Assembly: GCA_963693315.1 (NCBI GenBank)
Contig: OY856188.1
Location: 192,160,266 to 192,224,265, forward strand
Direction of reading: 5' to 3'
DNA length: 64,000 bases
From: Diogma glabrata
Taxonomy: Eukaryota > Arthropoda > Insecta > Diptera > Cylindrotomidae
Numbering within the stretch: position 1 is the stretch's first letter; every line of letters starts with the position of its first letter. The notes under the pieces were generated by a model. The model worked only from the letters and a program-made list of their open reading frames with translations, had not been told where the DNA came from and ran no database searches. The translations under genes were made by a program, and so were the position numbers. Positions 34,911 to 46,935 of the stretch are shown piece after piece.

Positions 34911-34914
34911 TTAA
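34911..34914 (+). repeat. TTAA target duplication, right copy
   Basis: Directly adjacent to the tip AAAACGATAG ending at 34910. Confidence 0.8.
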
Positions 34915-36060
34915 GGTTTTAACCTGTTGAAAGAAGAAGTTACGCGATTGATGATCCTTATTGAAGCTTTCAATCTCCTCGCACTTTCTCTTCCACCATT
35001 CTCTTTTCGTTCGTCTGCATAGCTTTGTAACGGCTTGTCTTGCCAATTTATAGTTCTCCTTCGTCGACCTGGTGTTGCGTCCTCGTAGATATTTCAGACA
35101 GCAATCTCTTTTGTATTGAATAACGTCAAGACATGCTTGATCCATCCATGGGTTCTGGGAGTGGTTTTGTGGTTGTCCAATTCCCTCAGCAGCGCTTCCT
35201 TGAGCAAATACCATGACTTATCGACGACTCTATTAATAGTTTCTGATTTCTTAAACTGTTTCGTCAATATGGTTTTGATATCTCACTTCTGTTTCAGCAT
35301 TCTTTAGTGATGAGATATTAAAACGTTTCCGTTGATTGAATTTGGAGCACATACAAGGAAGTGATCACTGCCAATGTATATACCTCTAAAGGATCGCATA
35401 TCTGAACACTAGAAAAGAAACATGCTGTTATTAGAACTTGATCAATTTGATTTTGAGTGTTCCCATTCGGTGAGATCCAAGTTTGCTTATGAATCGATCG
35501 ATGCAGAAAGAAAGTACATATACTGACAATTCTCAAATTATTTTATAATGCAAACTCAGTCATTCTCTCACCATTATCATTCGAATCCAAATGCAGACTG
35601 TTGGGTCCCCCACACAAAGTCGAGTGTTGGTGTTTGTTTCATAACCTTTTCCAGTGCTATGTAGAAAGCATCCTTCTCGTCGAAGGTCTTAACTTCAGTA
35701 GGTGTATGCACTGGGAGAAGAGAAATATTGTTGTATGTACCGCGTACCTGTAGGTAGCAGATGCTATCATTGACCGGGATGATTTTCATCACGGCTTCTT
35801 GATGCGTGCACTCACAAGAAAACCAGTTCCGAATTCCCTTCGAGAAAGATGACCACAACATTATAAAGAGTGACCATCCAAACTTGTTTTCCGATTACTG
35901 GCTGTCTAATATCTTGCAAAGCTATGACATCCATCCTATACCTCTCATCCTTTGTTTTTAGAATTATAAGAGCATCAGCACTTCCAATTATAAGAGCAGC
36001 GCACTTCCACATTCCGATTCGGTAGTCTGGTCTTTTTTTACGTCCAGATAAAATTATGTT
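34915..36060 (-). pseudogene. Non-LTR retrotransposon, endonuclease and RT N-terminal part
   Basis: Minus-strand pieces in order: RIGMWKCAALIIGSADALII then YRMDVIALQDIRQP (APE-type endonuclease start; family form RIGTWN...DIxxLQEIR) at about 36010-35880; ISLLPVHTPTEVK with EKDAFYIALEK at about 35730-35640; HKQTWISPNG then NQIDQVLI at about 35490-35420; and the linker ending in FFFQQVKTL at 34915. Several frameshifts and stops; most endonuclease motifs are recognisable, but the protein is not expressible. It continues at 30941 on the far side of the foldback insertion. Confidence 0.75.
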
Positions 36061-36480
36061 GCTTTGTTCGGTTCTGTTATTCTTTTCCTGATTTCCAAAT
36101 CTAACAAAAAAATTTTTTTTCCGGGGCTAGGGTGTTAACCTTAGGCCCAACCCAAATTGTCGTGAATGGGTCCGTTCTGCATCTTAAGGTTAACAGAAAC
36201 AACTTTTTTATACGTTTACATAGCAAGCCGCTTGATCCAAGACAGACACCTGCTCCAAGCCACCCCTATAATGGAGAACAGACGCATGGGTCGCATTGGT
36301 TTTAAGGCACCAATTCACCGTGGTGTAGCGTCATTGACTAAGCAGTTTTTACCCTGCTTGTCTCCGATACACCAATCTAATTCTGTCAGCATTACCCAGG
36401 CAGCACGGCGTGGACATCCAATTTCGGATTTTGCAACCCTTACTATACATTTCGCTACCCTTTACTATACGAACGGCGAC
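36061..36480 (-). other. Probable 5' UTR region of the minus-strand LINE
   Basis: This stretch is GC-richer than its surroundings and directly precedes the endonuclease start. It has no coding reading in the LINE direction. The plus-strand 106-aa ORF here is judged a shadow. The 5' boundary of the LINE is placed near 36480 by the change back to AT-rich sequence. Confidence 0.4.
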
Positions 36481-38093
36481 AAATAGTGAAACACATTATT
36501 ATTATATAGTTCCATTTTCGGGAGATTTAGTGGTTTGTCAGATTTGTGGTACTCTTCGTTACTTTTTTTTTATTTTATTGCCAATATGTTGTATGAAATT
36601 TAAAAATTTGTTACTCGTTTATGTACTAATATCCTATAAAAGTTAAATCATCTCATCTCTTTTTCACCTCATCTTCGCCAAAATATTTAACTTCTTGTTT
36701 TTTACTCTTATTATACTCAAAAACGGTTTACGAGAAAAGCTTATGGTTTTTTTTGTTCCTCAGATTTTTTCTTGTTTTTTTGTTGTTTAGATTAAATTTA
36801 TGAACTTCAATCTTCCGAACCAAAAAATAGAAATAAAACTATTAGTTAGATAAAGAAACTTTTATGTGGTCGTGTTTCCAATTGTATTTTCGTTTAAATT
36901 CTATTTTCTTTTCTTTTTTTTTGTTCAGTCTGGGAAAAGTGGCAGTTTTTGTTGGTAAATTTTGGTTGTTGAATTATTTAAAAAGTGTTGAGTTGCTATG
37001 TTGTTTTTATTACTATATCTGTAGCTCTTTTTTATTTTTTTATTGAATTAAGTACTATATTTTCTGGATTTTAAATCGAAATCGAAACGAAAATGAATTT
37101 GTCGGATTAACAGTAAAATCACTGCTTACAAAATCAATCTAACCTAATTCACAAATTTGCAATATCATTAAAACGGAAACTTGAACGGAAATAGAAATTT
37201 ATTTCTTAAGTAAATTAATTTAATAATAACAATGCAACAGTAAAAACCTTTTGTGTAAGCAAAAATTTATCGGAGTTGAAAAAAATGTTTGTCAACATAT
37301 CGGAAAATTGAAAAATCATTCAATAAAATAATTGATATAATTTAATTACAATTTTATAGTTTTTGTTTTTTAATTAATTAACAGATTATAAACAAAAAAT
37401 TATAGTTTGCTTATTTTTTTGTTGTACTAATCGACATTTATTTATTTGGAGAAATGTTTTTGTTTTAGTTTAATCATTATTCTTAGGAATTGTATTAAGA
37501 AAAGAAATTTTTCAGCTTTACTCAATGGAAAATTAAAATAGAAAATGTTTTCGAAAATAGACAGAGAGTTAAAGATTAAAAAATTGAATCGTTTTGCAAT
37601 TTGACTAAATTTATTTTTACCGAAAAAGAGTAGTCGCCCTCGCCTCTTTGATTTGATGATTAACACATATTTTATGCTTCGTGAGGCGCTTGTCCTTGAC
37701 AAGTTCGGCAAATTTTGTATCTGCAATTTTCCTCAATTCAGGCGCTTTTTCGTTCGGCAAACTCCAAAAAATGCCGATTAACCGGGATCTTGTAAATTTG
37801 CTACAACAATTTTGTTTTTTTAATTATGGGGGTGGAAATATGTCTCAGAAAACGAGGGTAACCAGGCAGACAAATTTTTGTCGGATAAGATTTTAAATTA
37901 AAAAAATTGTATTATTTACTAAAATATTTATAGTAAATAATATATATAAAAGTAGACAATTGTCAAATGATTTTATTGATAAGTACATTGTCTCTTGTTG
38001 TTAATATCAACGAGACATACGACATAAAAGTTTGTCGCAATTGCCATCAACGAAAAAAATTTTTTTAAATATTTTTACTTGACTTATTACAAA
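36481..38093. other. AT-rich sequence without recognisable gene
   Basis: No recognisable ORF or repeat. F/L-rich ORFs (36864-37046, 37442-37726) show no domain features. Confidence 0.45.
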
Positions 38094-38844
38094 TAGTCCA
38101 GTAACTTTGTCGCCTGGGAGTATGGGGTAGTATGCTTCAAATCCGGTAGTTCTGATTTTTTGCAGACTTGTTTATGATGTTGGCCTAATGAATAATCCAA
38201 GTTTGTGACCTCGAGCGCCGAATGTTACTTTGTCAAAAATCGAAAAAAAACGCGAAAAAATCGTTATTTTTTCAAATTTTGGCAATTATAACACTAAAGG
38301 ACTAGTTTTTAAAAAAACTTTAGTAGGACGTTTTTAAAGTAGACTAAATTTACTACAATATGATACTAGAATTGTCTCTGTAAACTTAATAGTTTCCGAG
38401 AGTGAGCCTTTCAAAGATTATTATTTTTTTAACTTCGCAATATTTTGCAATATTTTAGACGTTACTCGAAAATTCATTCAGAACGACAGAATTGCAAATA
38501 ATTGCGAAGTTGGAAAAAAATGATAAACTTTGGTATTGCATCTCGGAAACTATTGGGTCTGCAGAGACAGTTCTAGTATCATATTGTAGCAAATTTAGTT
38601 AAATTCTACTTTAAAAACGTCCTAAGAAAGTATAAAGAAAAAACTAGTCCTTTAGGGTTATAATTGCCAAAATTTGAAAAAATAACACTTTTTTCGCGGT
38701 TTTTTCGATTTTTTACAAAGTTGCGTTCGGCGCTCGAGGTCACAAACTTGGATTATTTATTAGGCCAACATCATAAACAAGTCTGCAAAAAAATCAGAAC
38801 TACCGGATTTGACGCATACTGTGATGCATAAAGTTACTGGACTA
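38094..38844. mobile_element. 751-bp foldback MITE with TA borders
   Basis: The element is nearly one long imperfect hairpin. TAGTCCAGTAACTTTG at 38094 pairs with the CAAAGTT-like/ AAGTTACTGGACTA end at 38844, and pairing continues inward through ATCCGGTAGTTCTGATTTTT, CAAGTTTGTGACCTCGAGCG, AAATTTTGGCAATTATAAC, and TATGATACTAGAATTGTCTC to a centre near 38469. The border dinucleotides TA/TA could be a mariner-type TA duplication or part of the palindrome. No ORF. Confidence 0.8.
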
Positions 38845-39840
38845 AAATTAATAAAAATAAATTTCTAAGACAACGATAATTTATAAATCTTTTAATAAAG
38901 ATGTTTGTGTAAACATTTGGCTTTTGCTTGTGATTCATTTAAGAAATATGTTTCTTACTTTGTTGTGTTGCAATGCCTCCTTTTGCTTACGTTTCTGTTG
39001 TTTTACTGAATATTAATATGAATTTTATGATAATATGAATATGAGTTAAGTGTTAAAATCGTTAACACAAAAAATTGCTAATGAGTTGTATTAGTAGTAG
39101 GTGGATTTATTTTGAACTAGTTAGCTTGAGATAAAGGTTAAAATATTTATAAAAATAAGATTAACACGCATATCAAAACTTTTAAAATATGTTGTTCTGT
39201 TTGTTTTTGAATAAGTTTCTCCCGATACCAATCAATTTTAAACTAGAACCTTGAACCAAATTTAAGATGGGGTCAATGCATATTGAAGTCCATATGATGT
39301 CCGGATATCAAAGAGTTTACTTTGTATATATTGTTTGTTTTGGAGGGATTGCAACGTCAGACTTTGAGCAGAACAGATGTGTACGAGCTTTGTTTAAACG
39401 AATTTTGTTTTTTATACCTTAAAATCAAATAGCAAATTTTTCGTAACCATCTTGTGATAATAATCAATATCAACAACGTAAATAAAAATTTTCAGGTTTA
39501 GTTTGATAAAATAAAATAAAAACATTAAAAAATTGTGATAACATCATTTTAATCATCATTAAAACATATTTAATTGTGTGCAGATCATAATTCAAATTAA
39601 CAGAGGTTGTCATATAACAGCTTCAACTGATTACATTTGTTCTAATCAATAGTTACAGAATAGTGGAGTGTGAGCCTTAAAATTGATGGTTTGCCGTCCA
39701 TAATTGGCTTTATTGTAAAAACTTAAATAAAATAAAGTAAAATCGTAGATAATTTTCGTGCAAAAATGAGTTATACAGATTAAACGAGCTTTAGTGCAAA
39801 ACAATTTAATAACCTATCATTTCTGTCTGTGTAGTAGCGT
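38845..39840. other. AT-rich sequence without recognisable gene
   Basis: Nothing recognisable before the LINE that begins at about 39845. Confidence 0.4.
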
Positions 39841-39844
39841 GGTA

Positions 39845-41830
39845 ATGTCAATCACCTCCCGCAACAGGAAAAAGACTTCTTAGCCCAGTTTTACCGAAGG
39901 AAATCAACGAAAACAAATCAGAAAAGGCTTCCATAATAAATTCTATTTTAAAAATTTGTTGATGCATCGGTAGGCTCCATATCCAAACAAGAACTCCTTG
40001 AGGCATGTGTAATGATTGATGGTAAATTAGAAAATATTGCATCTAAAGATGATATCGCAACCTGAAAAAGGAAATTCAGTCGGTGAAAAGTGAATGTGAC
40101 GTTTTAAAAACTGAAATAACTTGAATATCTATTTAAAAAAAAAGCTGGAAGAAAACGAAAATACTGCCAAAAAGAATAACCTTATTTTTAAGGAAATTCC
40201 TGAAAGTGCCAATTTCCGAGCGTTGCGTTGCAATCAGAGAATATTGTAAAACGAGTCTGAGGATTTTAGAAAATTTGGGAATAAGTCTATAGAATTGGGA
40301 AAAGAATCGGTGTAAGACCGCGTCCAATACTAGTGGAATTATTACTGCAGGAAAACGTTAAATTAGTATTAGGTAGTAGAAAGAGGTTAAAAAACACGAA
40401 TTTTACAGTACATCGTGATCGTAAGCTAAATAGAAGGAAGATGCAATCGTTCTTAATGAAACTCAAAAACGCAATCAGTAACTTCACCAAAAACGTAACG
40501 TTGGAAGTACGTAGACAGCGTCTAATAGTTAATTCAAAACCTTTTTATCTCACGGATGAAAACAAACTGTGTTATGAAAGAAGAGATGAAATACAAATAT
40601 AATATCACACGAGATTGGTGCTAACGTTAACAAAATCATGGATGAAGTTGCAGTTAAAATTAACCATAAGTTTATGGTGAATCAAAGAAAACATTACTCT
40701 AAATTGAAACGCATTCACCATTAACGAATGGGCTGAATACAGCATAAGAGAAAGCTGTCTGTCATGAAGCAAATGTTTGTAGGGAAATGTTTGTTAATAT
40801 TAGAATTTAAATCATATGATACTAGAGGTTTGAGGGATAAATTAATACATACATACTGAATTTTTTAAATTTATAAGTAAATATGAAATTTTTATTTGTT
40901 AGAGACACATGTTGAAGCATATCATTGATAAATACGGTAATTTGTTTAACGATTATGATTTGCGATGGATACCGGCAATTAAAATAATGAAATTTGGGCA
41001 AGCTAGTGGAGGTTGTCTACTGGTTTTAGGAAATCATTGAGAATACACTTTGCTTTAAACTTCAAAGTAAACTATGTGGTTATGTCATTAATCGTGAATG
41101 GAGAAAAAAATTTTATAGTGACGGGATATTTAAATCGAAAAAATTGAACAAAGATTTTAAAGAGATTCAAAAGGTGGTTTTAATGAAAGATCTCAATAAT
41201 TACATTGTACTTGACAAATTTAATGCTAGGGTAGGTCGCCTGCAAGATATTTCAGATGAGTTCCAGGTAGACACCCTCAGGATCAATCAGATTCGAGTTT
41301 CCAAAGATGAGAAAGTAGACTGTAATGGTAGAAAACTATTGAGGTAGCTTAAGGATTACGGCGGTGTAATATTAAATGGGCGTAAAATAGGGGATTTAAA
41401 TGGCGAGTGGACATATGTAGATACTATGGATAGCTCTGTAAACGATCTAGCAATCTCTTGTTTTGGTAGCCTACCAGCAAATGACAGCTTCATAATTTTA
41501 CAAGAAACCTACTCAAATCATTTCCCGGTGAAAATTACTTTGAAATGTAAAAGTAAGCAGATTGAAATAATAAATAATGATCAAAACTTGCTTCCGAACC
41601 GTAAATGGCAAGCATGCCAAAGATTATAAAAAGGTAATCAAGTGACGATTTTCGAGTGTTCTACCGACAATGAAGTATCAGCAAGAAACATTACTAATAT
41701 GCTTATACACACAGTAGGTCAAATGACCTAACCTTAGCAAATGTTAATAAAAAAAGTCAGACAAGTCCGAATAAAATTCGCTCGCCAAGGGTTTCGTGAA
41801 TGTAAAAGAACACAATGTCAAAAATAATTA
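39845..41830 (+). pseudogene. Second non-LTR retrotransposon: ORF1-like and endonuclease
   Basis: Plus-strand pieces in order: a Lys/Glu-rich coiled-coil stretch with KKLEENENTAKKNNLIFKEI (about 40130-40200); then ELLLQENVKLVLGSRKRLKN and VHRDRKLNRRKMQSFL (40333-40500), the RRM-like/C-terminal ORF1 pattern of LINE proteins (RP..VEF....K..VL....LK.T); then an APE endonuclease with IVLDKFNARVG at about 41200 (family GDFNARIG), ILNGRKIGDLNGEWTYVDT at about 41370-41430, and TYSNHFPVKI at about 41505 (family SDHxPV). Catalytic GDFN and SDH are altered to LDKFN and SNH, and the frames are broken. Dead copy. Confidence 0.7.
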
Positions 41831-41849
41831 GCAAAAATTTGTGTTGTAA

Positions 41850-44060
41850 TGTCTTTATATTACCAGACCATAGACGCATAACAAAATAAATGTTTAATCG
41901 TAAATGTCAATAGTAAATTACAATCACATACATATATACATTGATCAAAAATCACACCAAAAATGTTGCTTCAGGCTAAATATTATCCATAGCTGTTTAT
42001 GGTAACTCAAGAAAGATTCAATTGCACCAGCTTGTAAATAGTTTAAATTTGATTATTTTTTCGGGCAATCAAGTGTCCAAATTTAGGGGGTTGGAGAGGC
42101 TACATACTAAAAATATTTTTTTTACAATGACACAAAAACTGTGCAAAATTCTAAAAAAAATCTAATGTTTCTTAAATTAGATGCTCCTTCATATGGAGCC
42201 CTTAACTCATTTGGGTCAAAAATGTTTTTTTTTACTCTCCCCACCCCCACCAATCCCCTAAACACACAGAAATATAATTGTTTGAGACTTCGCTATGATT
42301 TTCATTCAAAATTTACCAATCTTCCAGTCTCTGTGAATTTTTTCAAATTCTTCTGTCAATCATCGTCGAAACGGTCTGAAAGTTGCACTTTTTTTGATAA
42401 TAACTCAAAAACTGTGCACCGCAAAATTCTAAAAAAAATTGCAATGAATTCTATTAAGTGCTTCAATTAAATTCAATTCAATTTAATTAAGTGCTTTTTC
42501 AAATGACACCCACTCACTTGAGTCAAAAAAGATGAACCCTCTCCACCCCGTCCCTTAAACACCCAAAAATATAATTATTTGAGACTTCGCTATGATTTTC
42601 GTTCAAAATATACCAAATTTCCTAACTCTGTGAATTTTTACAAACTTTTCTGTCAATCAGTGTAGAAACTTAGGGGGGGGGGGGGGGGAGGGTGGTCTGA
42701 AAGTCGCACTTTTTTTGACATATCTCAAAAACTGTGCACCGCAAAATTCTATAATAAATTGCAATGTGTTCTAAATTAGGTGCTCTTTTAAATGACACCC
42801 CACTTGACCACGTTTTAAATTGTGTTTTTACTCTTCCTAATTAAAAATTTGTGTTTTTACTCTTCCTCCTAATAAATATAATTATGAGTATGTGACGTTC
42901 TCTTATATTTTCCATAAAAAACTTACAATTTTTTCTATCATTCGCACTACATTTGAAGATTTTCGATCAGTTAGGTTCGAAGCTAATCGAGGTAAGAAAA
43001 CGTCGTTATTCAAAATAATAGAAAAAATAGTGAGGTGTAAAATTCCAAAATAAATGTTTAAGGCATACTGAAATGAAGCCCTTTCATATGATGAGTACTA
43101 CTTGAATCAATACAAAAATGCATTTTCTCAAATGTCTCACTTCGTAACCCTGTAAACCAAACCAAAACAACTTTGTTTTTTTTGTATCTGTAATTTTATG
43201 TGGACATATTAGTTTTATACGCCCCTCAAATTTCAGGTCCATAGCATTTATAAATTACGAGATAATCGATATAATGTAAAAAACTCGTTTTACTCTCACC
43301 AATAGGGTTCGTTATAAAAAACGGAACCCTAAAAAGTGACACTATGAATATCATTTTGGGTTTATTTACTTTTCCTTAATTAAATTAGAATCTTAATATT
43401 AATATTTTTCGACAAAAAAAATTTTACATTTTCGAAAATGTCAAAAACTGTGCTTTTGAAAATTACAAAACAAACTATTTTGCACTACAAAAAAAATCAC
43501 CTTGCATTTGACGCCCCACATGACAATATCAAAAATAATATTTTTTCAAAATTTCTACTTTAAAAACCCCCTTTAATGAACATATGAAATTATAACAACT
43601 AAAAAAAAATTTTAGTTTCGATTTAGGAAGGGCGGGTGTGGGGTACCCATGAATTTTTTTAATTTTTTCTTTTGTAATGTTCGAAGTTAAGGGGGGGGGG
43701 GGCAAAAAAACAACTCGTTTTTCGTAATAACTCAAAAACTAAGCAGTGGAAAATTCAATGAAAATTTTTTTTGAAATATTTCCATTTTTGTCGATTTTTC
43801 TAAACCAAACTCGATTCCTGAAAAATAACTTTTGTTTTACTATCTCCTTATTTATGTCTATGAAATATAGATAAAAACAAATATTTGAAATTTTTTTGTT
43901 ATCATCAGGTGTGGGAAAACACATTGAATAACTGTAGTAAACTTCATCTTGATAGTACTTATAGTTTGTGAGTAAATCGATTATGTAGAAATTCGGACGG
44001 ACACCGAAGTCTCACCAATAGGGTACCGTTTTTACTTTTTCAAAGTACGGAACCCTAAAA
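41850..44060. repeat. Tandem repeat block inserted in the second LINE
   Basis: Diverged units of about 270-320 bp: ACTGTGCACCGCAAAATTCT or a variant at about 42139, 42411 and 42731, with weaker copies near 43448 and 43735. Each unit also has GAGACTTCGCTATGATTTTC and TCTGTGAATTTTT blocks. Two sub-blocks end with CTCACCAATAGGGT...ACGGAACCCTAAAAA (43296-43336 and 44010-44060), probably an element 3' end. Runs of G are present: G16 at 42673-42688 and G12 at 43691-43702. ORFs here are shadows. LINE sequence resumes at about 44062. Confidence 0.65.
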
Positions 44061-44061
44061 A

Positions 44062-45470
44062 CAGGACTGGTATGATTAGGAATGCAAAAAACGAAGACTT
44101 AAATCCTTCAAATGACTGAGAAGGTTTAGAAAAAGCAACTACACGGTAGACAGGGAGAAGTACCTAAAGCTCATAAGGGAATATTAGGGAAACAGGGAAT
44201 TGTTTGTATAGCTGAAATAGATCTTCGTATATTGAAAGTAGGTTAAATCCAACGATAAGAGTTAAAGACTTAGAATACGCACAACCAAATATCTCAAATG
44301 AGGACCTTGATGCATATTTTAAGTTTGAAGAGTTAAAAGTAGTTCTAGATAGATCGAAAGAAAATAAAGCACCGGGACATGATCGTATACTAATGGAATT
44401 TTAGAAATACGCACCACAGAAGTTTTTTAATCACTTGGTAAGTATCTTCAATGATATCTATGGAGGGGGAGGGGGGTATTTTTCAAAATGCCAGGATGCT
44501 TTAAGAAATCTTAAATTTACCCAGTATACAAAAAAGGCGACAAAATTGTGTCACCAATTATAGGGGTATCTCTTTTAGCATCTCTTTTTCATCTCAAAAA
44601 AAAAAAGATGTAAAGTTGTATGCCTTCTTTGTCGACTTCAAAACTGCGTTTGATGGTGTTTCTCGACAGAAGCTGTTTTGTCAATTGTGTAATGCTGGGT
44701 TGTTATCAAAATTTATTAAAACTGTTGAGGGAATGTACAATGGCTCTATCACGGCGGTGTGGGATGGTATTAGACTATCCGACTGGTTTTACACTACGAC
44801 TGGAGTCAAACAAGGATGCGGTGTCAGCCCAGACTTATTTGCAATTTATATCAATGATATTTTAAATACTGTAGGATGAGGTATCATTAATACATTCATT
44901 AATATTCTAATGTACGCCGACGATATTATACTTCTGAGAAATACACCTGATCAATTGCAAGAGATGATCAATAAACTTTCAGAGTATCTGTGGGAGAGTC
45001 AATCGTTCTAAATCCAAAATTATGGTCTTTGGGAGGGATAAATAGATCGGGGAAGGAAAGAGGGTTTTTGCATAGGGAAGAGCCCGAAGTGGTATCAACC
45101 TACATATATTTAGGAATTGTACTTACGCCAAAGTTGTCAATGCAGATCACTTGAAGGAACGATTGAAAGTAGCAAACAATCCCTAAACAGTATATGGAGC
45201 TGACTGATGAAAAAGAAAGACATAAACATGGATATAAAGATTAAAGTGTTTCAAACATGAATCATTTCCTGCGGATTTGTCCTATATTCGAAACACTGAG
45301 GTTGAAATTCTTTGGAAGTAGAGTAATTGCAATTGGTGGCATTTTAAACGGGAGAAATTAGATTTCTTTGTATGACGTTCTACAAGCAGCGAGTAGATAC
45401 CGTCAAGAGCTACATAGTTACTGAATTTAACCTGTAAAGTCAGACTTCATTAAGTGTATGGTTTCCTAAA
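44062..45470 (+). pseudogene. Second non-LTR retrotransposon: reverse transcriptase
   Basis: After the repeat block the RT follows: a weak N-terminal part at 44250-44400 (FEELKVVLDRSKENKAPGHD, the KAPGxDxI box), then YAFFVDFKTAFDGVSRQKLF (44617 onward; DFxxAFD catalytic motif), TTGVKQGCGVSPDLFAIYIN (44790-44850), a stop after ILNTVG at 44879, then ILMYADDIILLRN (about 44905-44945; catalytic YADD), and further fragments to YLGIVLTPK near 45110. The style is like CR1/L2/Jockey-type RTs; the exact clade is uncertain. The longest open piece is 87 codons, so it is dead. Confidence 0.75.
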
Positions 45471-45769
45471 CTTAAGGATGTTCACCCAGCAAGAAATAGT
45501 AAAATTGCCGGTATTACAATGATTTAAAAAGATGAGTAAAATCTAAGATGACGTTCAATGTGTGTACATGTATCCGCATGGTATAATTATTAGATTTATT
45601 ATGTATGTACCGATTTGTTATGTATGTAACAAATAACGTAGTTGCATTTAATTACTTCGGTTTTAAAATAACATAAGTATTACATTCATGAGCCAAAATT
45701 GAAATTCTGACCCTTACTTGTTTGGCATTTCTCGACGTTTTAGGACCTACTGATTCTAAAGAAGCAAAA

Positions 45770-46935
45770 ACAAAAATGTATGTCTGTCTGCCGGCCGTCA
45801 CAACCGACGAAATCTAGAAAACGGCTGGAGGGATTTCAAAAATTTTTGTTTCTAAAAACAGGTATACTCAATGGTAAGAGCCGAAAGGACGATGTGTTCG
45901 ATAGCTGTCCCGAAAGTGTGTCAAAAAGTCGTCAAGTGTGACACACTCAACAAGGAAATTTGCATATTTTTGCTTAAAAAACGTTCATTTTAAGTGATTA
46001 CGAGTAGGAACATTGAATTTGGAGAAATCTTGATAGTCGGGATTGGTATGTGAGACCAAAATCTAGAATTGCATTGCATTATAAGTTTGTCAAAAAAATG
46101 TTGTCATTTTTTTTAACACAATTTTTTGGGAAAAAATAAAATTAATTATTTGTATGACATGAGACTATTATAGAGAATTATGGCATTATAAGTTTGTCAA
46201 AAAAATAATGTCAAGTGTGTTAAAAGAATGATTTTCATTTATTAATTTAGAAAAAAATAAAATTAGTTCTTTGTATGGAATGAAATGTAATGAAATTATT
46301 ATTATTGAGAATTTTATTGCCATATAAGTTTGTCAAAAAAATATTGTCAAGTGTGTCAAAAAATGATTTTTAGAATTTTGGAAAAAGTTTTGATTTTTGA
46401 TTTTGTTATAATTTTTGCAATATTTTTAGAATTTTGGAAAAAAATAGAATTTTTGAATTTGTGAATTTTGTATATATATTTTTAAAATTTTGAAAATAGT
46501 TTCAATTTTTGATTTTGTAAGAATTTTTGGAATATTTTTAGAATTTGGAAAAAAATTTTATTTTATTTAATTTTTACAATATTTTTGGAATTTTGAAAGA
46601 AATATGAATTTGTGATTTTGTAGTATTTTCTCGAAACGCTAAATGGAGAGGTTTTTGAGTAGTTTGCTGAGTATATCATCTTTTCACTAAATTATGTTAA
46701 TCTGTTATTATTTTCCGGCGACGAATTGATGTTTCGTGTTAGTTTTGTAATAAATTTCTAAACAGAGATAAACCACTTGTATTTTTACAAAGAGTTTTAT
46801 GTTTGATATACATCGCTGCCCAAAACTAAAAACAATCTGCTCATAAAAGTTTTATGCCAAAAACTACATCAACATCCTTAACCAAAACCGATGTCTTGAT
46901 ATCTCAGAGCTTGAGATTTATGCCCCTCCATATAT
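45770..46935 (+). repeat. Dispersed repeat family A, copy 1
   Basis: Shares long blocks with 57613-60385 and, inverted, with 54180-54810. Examples are ACTCAATGG.AAGAGCCGAA, AAGTTTGTCAAAAAAAT.TTGTCAAGTGTG, AACGC.AAATGGAGAGGTTT, CATCGCTGCCCAAAACTAAA, and TCTTGATATCTCAGAGCT. Its right two-thirds are degenerate TTTTTGGAATATTTTTAGAA repeats. Non-coding; element class unknown. Confidence 0.7.

Noticed and set aside
36166..36486. 106-aa plus-strand ORF
   Set aside because: It lies antisense to the presumed 5' UTR of the minus-strand LINE and has no domain signature.
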